Assembly (NCBI GenBank): GCA_003524705.1
Contig: DQGV01000232.1
Coordinates: 1 to 7,322, forward strand
DNA length: 7,322 bases
Origin: Anaerolineae bacterium
GTDB lineage: Bacteria > Chloroflexota > Anaerolineae > Anaerolineales > Villigracilaceae
Direction: 5' to 3'
Position numbers and translations under genes: made by a program. The first letter of the stretch is position 1. The number at the start of each line of letters is the position of its first letter. Positions 1 through 5,300 of this stretch are shown here, in pieces. The notes beneath the pieces are model-generated. The model worked only from the letters and a program-made list of their open reading frames with translations. It was not told the DNA's origin and ran no database searches.

Positions 1-1401
1 TATGTAAATTTATATTTGTCTTTATCACAACAAGCAGATAGAAATTTGAAAGAGACTCAACAAATTAACCTATTTAAACAGATTGACGAAGAATTTGAAA
101 ATATCAACCTTGCACTAGAAATTTGTATTACTTCAACATCAGGTTCAAAAAATTGGGAAGCAGGTTACAAAATTCTTACTTGTTTTCATCGTTATTGGAT
201 GATGCACCAATCAGTGTTAATTGATTACGAATACATTGCTCGCGCCCGAAAATCAATAGATGAATTCATGCTTCCAAATCCAGATGATGCTAAAAGATTC
301 TTAATTCACCGCGCAGATATTTATAGCGTCTCCGGCACACTAGCATGGCTAACAGGAAATTATGCAAAATCGCGAGAGTTCCACGAAATAGCGTACACAC
401 TTTATTTGAAAACTAATCATGAGCAAGGTGTAATTGAATCACTCAATAATTTATCAGCCAACCTTGGTCAAATGGGTGATTATGATGAATCTCTTAAACT
501 TCTAGATGAGAGTACAACATTAACACAGAAACTAGGAGATCATTGGGCTGAAATGCGTAATTTGGCAAATATGGGGATTCTTTTTCAATACATCGAAAAA
601 CCCGAATTAGCCCTTGAAAAGTATGAACAATGCTTAAAGATTGCACAGGATTTGAATGATGATTATTTCAAAGCCATAGTCAATTATGGTAAGGGACATT
701 TACATATACGACTAGGAAATTACGAGACCGCAATAGAATTTTTGAAAATAAATCTTGATACCAGTCAACAAATTCAAGGCGCATATATTTTCGTTTATTG
801 TCTTGCTATCTATGCCAGAGCCAATATTCAGATGGAAAAAGTAGAACTAGCTATTCATGCGGCACTCGAAGCGATTTCGTTATCCGAAAAAATCACAGAT
901 GTTGAATTTAAGATTGAACTTTTGTACGCTTGTATTTATATATTTATATTTTTAGATTTACATCCGGAGTCTGTTCAATTGATTGGAGTCATTCAAAAAG
1001 TTCGCGATGAGACAAAAATGCACGAAAATCCTTACGATGTTCGTGATTTTGAAAAAAAATTACAAAAAATTTATTCCAGCATGTCACGAGAAGAATTTGA
1101 GTCATTACGCCTTGCAGGCTCGAAATTAACCATAGATTCAGCCCTCGCTATAGCGGCTGAGATATTAGAAGCACCTCGTTCTGTAGAAAGTAAAAAACAA
1201 CAGCCTCAACATTTGACGTCACGAGAACAAGAAGTGCTGAATTTAATAGCACAAGGTTTAACGAATGAGCAAATATCGAATGAGTTGGTAGTTGTACTAA
1301 AAACAGTTGAAAAACATGTAGCCAGTATTTTTAGAAAACTTGGTGTAAGAAATCGTACCGAAGCGGCGGCTTGGGCTTTGGAAAATAAAATAACCGTATA
1401 A
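1..1401 (+). CDS. TPR-containing LuxR-family transcriptional regulator, C-terminal part (5' truncated by window edge)
   Basis: This is the C-terminal part of a large LuxR-type regulator. The frame is open from base 1, and the residues before the first possible start codon (a TTG at 16) continue the helical pattern, so the TTG is almost certainly an internal Leu. Numbering from the first codon, residues 20-70 match the helical lead-in common after the NTPase module of such proteins (a FENINLAL segment, then a long helix with HRYW). Residues of about 105-295 form tetratricopeptide repeats, for example LGQMGDYDESLKLLDES and LGNYETAIEFLK. Residues 404-466 are a LuxR/FixJ/GerE helix-turn-helix: LTSREQEVLNLIAQGLTNEQI, then a recognition helix with KTVEKHV and the FRKLGV ending. 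Relatives usually carry an NB-ARC or AAA-type ATPase upstream, with the TPRs sensing a ligand or protein. That part is not visible, so the signal and targets are unknown. A terminator follows directly. Confidence 0.9.
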   Translation, partial: YVNLYLSLSQQADRNLKETQQINLFKQIDEEFENINLALEICITSTSGSKNWEAGYKILTCFHRYWMMHQSVLIDYEYIARARKSIDEFMLPNPDDAKRFLIHRADIYSVSGTLAWLTGNYAKSREFHEIAYTLYLKTNHEQGVIESLNNLSANLGQMGDYDESLKLLDESTTLTQKLGDHWAEMRNLANMGILFQYIEKPELALEKYEQCLKIAQDLNDDYFKAIVNYGKGHLHIRLGNYETAIEFLKINLDTSQQIQGAYIFVYCLAIYARANIQMEKVELAIHAALEAISLSEKITDVEFKIELLYACIYIFIFLDLHPESVQLIGVIQKVRDETKMHENPYDVRDFEKKLQKIYSSMSREEFESLRLAGSKLTIDSALAIAAEILEAPRSVESKKQQPQHLTSREQEVLNLIAQGLTNEQISNELVVVLKTVEKHVASIFRKLGVRNRTEAAAWALENKITV

Positions 1402-1436
1402 AAAGAAGACTATTCAATTTGAATAGTCTTCTTTTT
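1401..1436. terminator. Bidirectional intrinsic terminator between convergent genes
   Basis: AAAAGAAGACTATTC (1401-1415) pairs perfectly with GAATAGTCTTCTTTT (1421-1435) around a 5-nt loop. The core is an 11-bp stem, extended by four A-T pairs that give a T-run on either strand. It starts on the last base of the LuxR-type gene's stop codon and lies about 40 bp past the stop of the minus-strand gene ending at 1477, so it can serve both. Confidence 0.88.
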
Positions 1437-1476
1437 ATACATATTTATCTTTTGTGATATTTATTATCAACTATTT

Positions 1477-3006
1477 CTATGGATTAAAGTCGCTTCCGTC
1501 TACATCGCCGTCTGAATTAATATCACCTTTTGGTCCGCTTGAGGGCTTTGGTTTGTTTGCAGATTGGCTATTGTCATCCTTGTTCAATAAAATATGTTCT
1601 TTAGTTTGTGGCATAGAGTCTGATGCATCGTACATCTTTTTAACATTGGTCACTGCTTCAGCAGTTTTTGCTCTACGGGCGTTTTTCATAAATGCAGGGA
1701 TGGCTACTGCAGCGAAAACGCCAATTAGGAAACCGAATCCGAACGGTGGGGCATTAGAAGACTGAGAAGGTAAATCACAATGGTAACCTGTATTACCAAC
1801 GCTATCTTCCACAACATACCCTGAGCCACCATCCATCCAGCAGGATAAGTCAGATAGCCAACATGAAGCCCAAGAACATTCTTCTTCCCAAGAATCGCCA
1901 GCACTAGAATTGTCTTCATCAGGTGATACAACTACGAGAGGCGTTGCCGTAGGTGCTACTTGACCCGCGTCCGATTGATTTTCACAATGTACACCTGCTC
2001 CACCTTCATTGTCATACCAAACAGAAAGTTCGCCGCCATCCGATTCGCATAAGCTTGCGAGGTCGTTTACGCATTTATCAACATCATTACCGTAGCACCC
2101 ACCTGTCCAATTATCTTCTGTTGAGCCATCATTATCTGGAAGTTTGTATGGCAAATCAAGAGTTGGTAATTCTTCGTGTGGAATACAATACACTTTATAA
2201 CTTGTTCCGCCTGTGGCATATAAATCTACTTCAATCACAAGTAAACCATCTTCACACTGGCGTTGAAGTTCTGCTAAACAACTAGACACATTACCTTGTG
2301 CTTGTGAACAAGTGCCAATTAAGTCATCCTCAGCAGGACCAGATGTAATTGGATAAGGTGTGGGGTCAATAACTAAGAAGGCATCTTTTGTACAGTCTAT
2401 TTCAATCGAATTGCCAACAGTTTTGATGGTTGATTCACCACCTGCATTTGTACATTCAGTTGCAAAGCCTAATGCACAAGTTAATCTCCATTCTGTAGTC
2501 CCGCCTTTGCAAGTAGCACCTTTTGCCTCTGTTGCACCATCATCTGTTGGGTTTACAACTGATAAGGGTGTAGGTTCAATAACCAAAAAGGCATCTTTTG
2601 TACAGGAAACTTGCGCAGAATTTTCTCCAGTGACAGTGGTGTCTGCTTTCCCTCCAGCTTTTATACACATCAATACATACTTTCCAACACAATTTGCAAC
2701 AGCTTCAGCACTACCGCCGCAACCGATTTCCTTTGCGTCAGTTGAACCATCTTCTGATGGGTTGGTGATTGGCAATGGCGTGCTGGTTGGGTTTCGATTT
2801 CCACCACCAGAGCCTGAACCGCCTCCATCACCGGATCCGCCGCCTGTTTGTGGGGTTGGGGTACATTCAATTGTTCCACCTGTTGCAGGGTCTATACAAC
2901 CCGGCCCACCAGCTTGGGCATACACATTTTGATTTGCAATAGCCGGAGAGATTAAAGTTAACAGTAATACCAAACTAATTGCAATTGAGAAAATAGTTTT
3001 CTTCAT
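1477..3006 (-). CDS. Exported Cys-rich repeat protein with pilin-like C-terminal membrane segment and dockerin-like loop
   Basis: This 509-residue protein is of unknown function. Residues 1-25 are a Sec signal peptide (MKK, a long hydrophobic run, SPAIA). A Cys pair (37, 48) and a Gly/Ser-rich linker (about 54-70) follow. Residues 96-410 contain five repeats, each with four Cys in a C-x(4-10)-C-x(6-7)-C-x(19-22)-C pattern and mostly separated by acidic, Pro/Thr-rich linkers. The even total of 22 Cys suggests disulfides outside the membrane. Residues 422-440 form a hydrophobic segment followed by KNARRAK, resembling a type IV pilin N-terminal helix but placed at the C-terminal end. The last residues (495-506) form a perfect single EF-hand/dockerin loop, D-x-N-x-D-G-x-V-x-x-x-D. 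The ATG is supported by AAGGAG six bases upstream. It is divergent from the sigma-factor gene. It could be an adhesin or surface sensor, but nothing in the sequence decides this. Confidence 0.88.
   Translation of the reverse strand: MKKTIFSIAISLVLLLTLISPAIANQNVYAQAGGPGCIDPATGGTIECTPTPQTGGGSGDGGGSGSGGGNRNPTSTPLPITNPSEDGSTDAKEIGCGGSAEAVANCVGKYVLMCIKAGGKADTTVTGENSAQVSCTKDAFLVIEPTPLSVVNPTDDGATEAKGATCKGGTTEWRLTCALGFATECTNAGGESTIKTVGNSIEIDCTKDAFLVIDPTPYPITSGPAEDDLIGTCSQAQGNVSSCLAELQRQCEDGLLVIEVDLYATGGTSYKVYCIPHEELPTLDLPYKLPDNDGSTEDNWTGGCYGNDVDKCVNDLASLCESDGGELSVWYDNEGGAGVHCENQSDAGQVAPTATPLVVVSPDEDNSSAGDSWEEECSWASCWLSDLSCWMDGGSGYVVEDSVGNTGYHCDLPSQSSNAPPFGFGFLIGVFAAVAIPAFMKNARRAKTAEAVTNVKKMYDASDSMPQTKEHILLNKDDNSQSANKPKPSSGPKGDINSDGDVDGSDFNP
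1777..2721 (-). repeat. Five tandem four-cysteine repeat units (protein level)
   Basis: The units, from Cys 1 to Cys 4, are residues 96-135, 166-205, 233-274, 304-341 and 377-410. Typical cores are CVGKYVLMC, CALGFATEC, CLAELQRQC and CVNDLASLC, followed by a Gly-rich turn and a strand ending in V-x-C or H-C. Units 1 and 2 are the closest pair and share the tail CTKDAFLVI(E/D)PTP. Later units have diverged in sequence but keep the Cys spacing. I do not recognise the family. Confidence 0.8.
2357..2605. repeat. Pair of 39-bp direct repeats within the Cys-rich gene
   Basis: Bases 2357-2395 and 2567-2605 match at 35 of 39 positions, including an unbroken identical run of 18 bases that contains GCATCTTTTGTACAG. 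The spacing is 210 bp, exactly 70 codons, so a copy-number change between them would stay in frame. They encode the CTKDAFLVI(E/D)PTP linker of repeat units 1 and 2, which points to a fairly recent internal duplication. Confidence 0.8.
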
Positions 3007-3024
3007 GATTTACTCCTTGTTAAG

Positions 3025-3051
3025 TTTTTATTTCTGTTTAGTTTGTGTCAA
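3025..3051 (-). promoter_or_regulatory. Candidate promoter of the Cys-rich gene
   Basis: On the minus strand there is a perfect -35 box TTGACA (plus positions 3046-3051) and, 15 bases on, a weak -10-like TAAAAA (3025-3030). The spacer is short and the predicted start would fall close to the AAGGAG ribosome binding site (3013-3018), so only the -35 match is persuasive. A different sigma factor could use other elements here. Confidence 0.35.
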
Positions 3052-3080
3052 TATTTTCGATGGTAGGTTTGATTTCGTGG

Positions 3081-3096
3081 GTAGGGTTAACCCTAC
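3081..3096. promoter_or_regulatory. Perfect 16-bp palindrome, candidate operator
   Basis: GTAGGGTTAACCCTAC is an exact inverted repeat with no spacer, lying inside the 192-bp divergent intergenic region. It is about 30 bp upstream of the minus-strand TTGACA box and about 36 bp upstream of the plus-strand -10 box. A dimeric regulator bound here could affect both divergent genes. With no loop and no T-run it is not a terminator. The cognate regulator is unknown. Confidence 0.55.
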
Positions 3097-3129
3097 TTTG
3101 TGACCCCACAATCGGTAGGAAATTGGTCA

Positions 3130-3138
3130 TGTTATACT
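3130..3138 (+). promoter_or_regulatory. Candidate extended -10 promoter for the sigma-DegV-membrane protein operon
   Basis: TGTTATACT reads as TGn followed by TATACT, which matches the -10 consensus at five of six positions. No good -35 box lies 17 bp upstream, as is common for extended -10 promoters. The predicted start near 3145 gives a leader of about 54 nt that contains the 3157-3186 inverted repeat. Confidence 0.45.
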
Positions 3139-3156
3139 CTGTGCAACTTCTAAAAT

Positions 3157-3186
3157 CCGGCGGTGTTATTAATTCAAATCCGCCGG
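3157..3186 (+). promoter_or_regulatory. GC-rich inverted repeat in the sigma-factor leader
   Basis: CCGGCGG (3157-3163) is the exact reverse complement of CCGCCGG (3180-3186), with a 16-nt A/T-rich loop between them. The downstream arm touches the ribosome binding site of the sigma-factor gene, so a folded leader could limit translation. The arms are also near-identical as direct repeats (AAATCCGSCGG at 3153 and 3176, 23 bp apart), so a protein-binding site is an equal alternative. No T-run follows, so it is not a terminator. Confidence 0.4.
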
Positions 3187-3191
3187 TAAGG
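3185..3191 (+). promoter_or_regulatory. Ribosome binding site supporting the TTG start of the sigma-factor gene
   Basis: GGTAAGG ends 7 bases before the TTG at 3199. No ATG or GTG in this frame lies at a sensible distance, and the next TTG (3208) has a poorer site, so the 3199 start is preferred. The first two G's are shared with the 3' arm of the leader inverted repeat. Confidence 0.55.
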
Positions 3192-3198
3192 CTATCAC

Positions 3199-3771
3199 TT
3201 GACCGAGTTGGATTACAACGAAGAGGAAATTCTCGCCCGTGCGTCAAAAGGTGACCGTGATGCTTTTGGTATCTTGTATGGTCATTATGTAGAGCGAATT
3301 TTTAATTATGTTTACTATCGCACAGGTAACCCGCATGATGCTGAAGATTTAACAGCGCGTGTGTTTCAACGGGCGATGAATCATATAAAAAATTATACAG
3401 ACCGAGGCGTTCCTTTTTCTGCGTGGTTGTATCGGATTGCTCATAATTTAGTAGCAAACTGGCACAGAGACCGAAGTCGCAAACAAGAAATTCCGTTAGA
3501 CGACTTGCCGGTTCTGCCAACCAAAGGTGATCACCCTGAAAGAAATCTTGTCCGCTCGCAGGAACAGGATGCCCTATTAAGAATGATTCGAAAACTTCCG
3601 CCAGAGAGACAAAATCTTTTGATTTTGAAATTTGTCGAAAACATGTCGAATGCAGAGATTGGCAAGATTATGGGACGAAGCGAAGGAGCCGTAAAGAGTT
3701 TGTATCATCGAACACTTTTGGCTTTGCGTGACCAATTGGAAGACCAAAATCTAAACCTTGAAGGAGAGTAA
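3199..3771 (+). CDS. ECF-type (sigma-70 family) RNA polymerase sigma factor
   Basis: This is a 190-residue alternative sigma factor that directs RNA polymerase to a specific promoter set. Region 2 spans about residues 24-92: LYGHYVERIFNYVYYRTGNPHDAED, then FSAWLYRIAHNLVANWHRDR, the usual -10-binding and core-binding helices. A linker follows (about 93-120). Region 4 spans about 122-180, with LPPERQNLLILKFVENMSNAEI and the -35-binding helix-turn-helix GRSEGAVKSLYHRTLLALR. Length and domain order are typical of an ECF factor, with no extra C-terminal domain. The start is TTG, which suggests modest expression. The stop is 3 bp before the DegV-type gene, and the AAGGAG for that gene lies inside the end of this one, so the two are probably translationally coupled. 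Region 4 could also fit a SigJ-like or unclassified ECF group. Target promoters cannot be read from the window. Confidence 0.93.
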   Translation: MTELDYNEEEILARASKGDRDAFGILYGHYVERIFNYVYYRTGNPHDAEDLTARVFQRAMNHIKNYTDRGVPFSAWLYRIAHNLVANWHRDRSRKQEIPLDDLPVLPTKGDHPERNLVRSQEQDALLRMIRKLPPERQNLLILKFVENMSNAEIGKIMGRSEGAVKSLYHRTLLALRDQLEDQNLNLEGE

Positions 3772-3774
3772 ACC

Positions 3775-4617
3775 ATGTTGAGAATTGTGACCGACGGTGC
3801 TGCTGATATTCTTCCAGAGTGGGCAAAAGAGTATGGCATAGATATGATTCCCGTGAACATTTTGTTCGGGGAAAAATCTTATTTGCAAGGGGTCGAGTTA
3901 GATAACGAAGGTTTTTATAAATTAGTAGAAGAAAGCAAGCGCATTCCCAAAACTTCACAGCCTTCACCACATCAATTTGTTGAGTTTTATCGCAAAATTG
4001 CTCAAAAAGGTGACACGATTCTTTCCATTCACATCACTGCCAAACTTTCTGGCACATATGCTTCGGCAGTTTCTGCGGCTGAAGAATTAAAAGGTGAGTT
4101 CAATGTCATTCCAATTGACTCGGCTGTTGGTTCATTGGGCATTGGTTTGTTATGCCGTGAAGCCCGCAAATTGGAACGCGCCGGCAAAAGCGTGGATGAA
4201 ATTGTGAAATACATTGAAAACACAAAATCAAAAATCCGCGTAATTCTTACATTAGATACTTTGGAATATGCAAAAATGTCAGGGCGTGTGAAAGCCTTGC
4301 AAGCCGCACTCGCATCAGTATTAAATGTAAAACCGATTGCTGTATTGAGTGATGGTGTGTTAAATATGGCAGAACGTGTGCGTACCCGCAAAGCTGCATT
4401 AGAGCGTGTGCTTGCAATGGGCAAAGAAGAATTTGGTGATAAACCTGTTTACTTGGGTATCGTTCACGCTCGAGATTTGAAATCAGGGCAGGCATTGTTA
4501 GAAGATGCCAAAAGCCATTTCAACGCCAAAGAAACCATGATTAGCGAACTTGCAATTTCTATTGCCGCAAATCTTGGACCTGGCACAGTCGGTCTAATTT
4601 TGTATCCTGCTGAATAA
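3775..4617 (+). CDS. degV: DegV family (FakB-type) fatty-acid-binding protein
   Basis: This 280-residue protein has the length and layout of the DegV family. Members bind one long-chain fatty acid, and the FakB members present it to the kinase FakA for phosphorylation. Visible family motifs are VTDGAAD (5-11), TSQPSP (60-65), ITAKLSGTYASA (87-98), the IDSAVGSLGIG segment (114-124), LEYAKMSGR (163-171), RVRTRKA (201-207) and LGPG (267-270). Two usual family residues differ: the Ser of the TDS-type motif is Gly8, and the His that normally stands just before the final GPG motif appears to be Asn266. The ATG has AAGGAG (3761-3766) at good spacing. No fakA-like kinase is in the window. Placement between a sigma factor and a membrane protein suggests a regulatory or sensing role, which is inference. 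Confidence 0.92.
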   Translation: MLRIVTDGAADILPEWAKEYGIDMIPVNILFGEKSYLQGVELDNEGFYKLVEESKRIPKTSQPSPHQFVEFYRKIAQKGDTILSIHITAKLSGTYASAVSAAEELKGEFNVIPIDSAVGSLGIGLLCREARKLERAGKSVDEIVKYIENTKSKIRVILTLDTLEYAKMSGRVKALQAALASVLNVKPIAVLSDGVLNMAERVRTRKAALERVLAMGKEEFGDKPVYLGIVHARDLKSGQALLEDAKSHFNAKETMISELAISIAANLGPGTVGLILYPAE

Positions 4618-4636
4618 ATTTGATAAAGAGAAAGAA

Positions 4637-4900
4637 ATGACAGACCAGATATATCAAGAAAATTTTGATGAAATTGAAACGCATCTTGCCGGGACGTTGA
4701 AGCCTGTTACTGCGCCGTCGGGCTTGTTTCAACGCCTATACGAGCGCATTCAATTTCCTACACCGAGTGAAATTACCTTGCGCTTAAGTGACTGGCGTAA
4801 ATTGATTTTTGTTTTCGGTGGTGTGTTATCTGGGATGTTATTGTTGGTTACGCTTGCACGAGCTTTGTATCATATTGTTGGGCGGAAAGGTGTAATGTAA
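4637..4900 (+). CDS. Small single-pass membrane protein, candidate anti-sigma factor
   Basis: This 87-residue protein is not recognised at family level. Residues 1-54 are soluble and include LKPVTAPSGLFQRLYERIQF, a Pro-flanked amphipathic stretch like the juxtamembrane part of many anti-sigma factors. Residues of about 56-78 are one membrane helix (LIFVFGGVLSGMLLLVTLA), preceded by WRK and followed by a short HIVGRKGVM tail. Charged residues on both sides leave the orientation uncertain. There is no His/Cys zinc-binding anti-sigma motif and no room for a sensor domain outside the membrane. It begins 19 bp after the DegV-type gene, with a weak AGAG ribosome binding site, and is last in the sigma-factor operon, the usual place for an anti-sigma factor. 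It could instead be a membrane anchor for the DegV-type protein. Confidence 0.75.
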   Translation: MTDQIYQENFDEIETHLAGTLKPVTAPSGLFQRLYERIQFPTPSEITLRLSDWRKLIFVFGGVLSGMLLLVTLARALYHIVGRKGVM

Positions 4901-4910
4901 AAAAGTTACT

Positions 4911-4941
4911 ACCCGCGCCGAGAACGGCGCGGGTTTTTATT
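4911..4941 (+). terminator. Intrinsic terminator of the sigma-DegV-membrane protein operon
   Basis: CCCGCGCCG (4912-4920) pairs with CGGCGCGGG (4925-4933) around an AGAA loop and is followed by TTTTTATT. The flanking A4911-T4934 pair extends the stem to ten pairs. It starts 11 bp after the stop of the small membrane protein. On the minus strand the T-run is displaced by six bases, so it is mainly a plus-strand terminator. Confidence 0.92.
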
Positions 4942-4945
4942 AAGC

Positions 4946-4962
4946 ACCGCCGAGACGGCGGT
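4946..4962. terminator. Second GC-rich hairpin, possible terminator for the minus-strand gene
   Basis: ACCGCCG (4946-4952) pairs with CGGCGGT (4956-4962) around a 3-nt loop. It lies 14 bp beyond the stop of the minus-strand gene ending at 4977 and 12 bp after the first hairpin's arm. Its loop region copies that hairpin's core (CGCCGAGA-CGGCG). Neither strand has a strong T-run right after it, so termination efficiency is doubtful; it may act together with the first hairpin. Confidence 0.5.
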
Positions 4963-4976
4963 TTGAGCAGATGTAT

Positions 4977-5294
4977 TTAATTTTTTTCTAACCACTCACA
5001 TAACTGACGAGACTCAGCAATTAAATCCACGTCAATGGGGAGTTTGAATTCTTCGGTCACGCGCACTGTCAAATGTTCAGCAACCAGTTTGAGGTCAGAG
5101 GGAAGAAGCGCTTCTCCTTTCATATAATTCAACAAATCATACGCACTCACACTTGCAGGTTGAATTCCTTTACGAGCCAAATAATCTTTTATGGCAATGC
5201 CTGCGGCACGTCTTGCACAAACTCTGGCTTGACCTTCATTGCCTTGTTCTCTGGCTTTTTGCGCTTGTTCAAGTTCTTTAATGTAGTTATTCAT
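4977..5294 (-). CDS. Small helical protein, HEPN-like, function unknown
   Basis: This 105-residue, all-helical, soluble protein has no signal peptide or membrane segment. Residues of about 8-40 (AQKAREQGNEGQARVCARRAAGIAIKDYLARKG) and 70-103 (LVAEHLTVRVTEEFKLPIDVDLIAESRQLCEWL) look like the paired helices of HEPN-type domains, with the A-R-x-C-A-R-R-A stretch in the second helix. The R-x(4-6)-H RNase motif of toxic HEPN proteins is not visible, so a catalytic toxin role is unlikely and a binding or scaffold role fits better. No nucleotidyltransferase or antitoxin partner is adjacent. The start has no Shine-Dalgarno sequence, but a TATAAT lies seven bases upstream, suggesting leaderless translation. 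It converges on the sigma-factor operon and diverges from the S41 peptidase gene. Confidence 0.72.
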   Translation of the reverse strand: MNNYIKELEQAQKAREQGNEGQARVCARRAAGIAIKDYLARKGIQPASVSAYDLLNYMKGEALLPSDLKLVAEHLTVRVTEEFKLPIDVDLIAESRQLCEWLEKN

Positions 5295-5300
5295 AAAGAG

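Noticed and set aside
16..18. TTG as the true start of the LuxR-type gene
   Set aside because: The frame stays open to base 1, the upstream codons continue a helix typical of this protein class, and no ribosome binding site precedes the TTG. It is read as an internal Leu.
1489..1527. True cohesin-binding dockerin domain
   Set aside because: Only one calcium loop is present, the helix after it is missing, and no cohesin or cellulosome gene is in the window. It is described only as dockerin-like.
1454..2932. Plus-strand open frames opposite the Cys-rich gene (around 1454-1765, 1953-2285 and 2360-2932)
   Set aside because: Their products are low-complexity Ser/Pro/His-rich mirror images of the Cys/Gly/Thr repeats. 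They lack ribosome binding sites, and the minus-strand frame has a signal peptide and ordered repeats.
3117..3145. ECF-type autoregulatory promoter (GGAA followed by a GTC-like -10) before the sigma gene
   Set aside because: GGAAAT is present at 3118, but no convincing partner lies at the expected distance, so the extended -10 element is a better reading.
3038..3254. Short open frames on both strands across the divergent intergenic region
   Set aside because: They overlap the promoter-like elements, the palindrome and the start of the sigma factor, and show no domain or ribosome binding site.
4029..4495. Minus-strand open frames inside the DegV-type gene
   Set aside because: They are antisense to a gene with intact family motifs, and their products have no recognisable pattern.
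4637..4900. Zinc-binding anti-sigma factor
   Set aside because: The protein contains no Cys and no H-x3-C-x2-C motif, so only the position and membrane helix support an anti-sigma role.
4977..5294. HEPN toxin of a toxin-antitoxin pair
   Set aside because: There is no R-x(4-6)-H motif and no adjacent nucleotidyltransferase or antitoxin gene. The neighbours are convergent or divergent.
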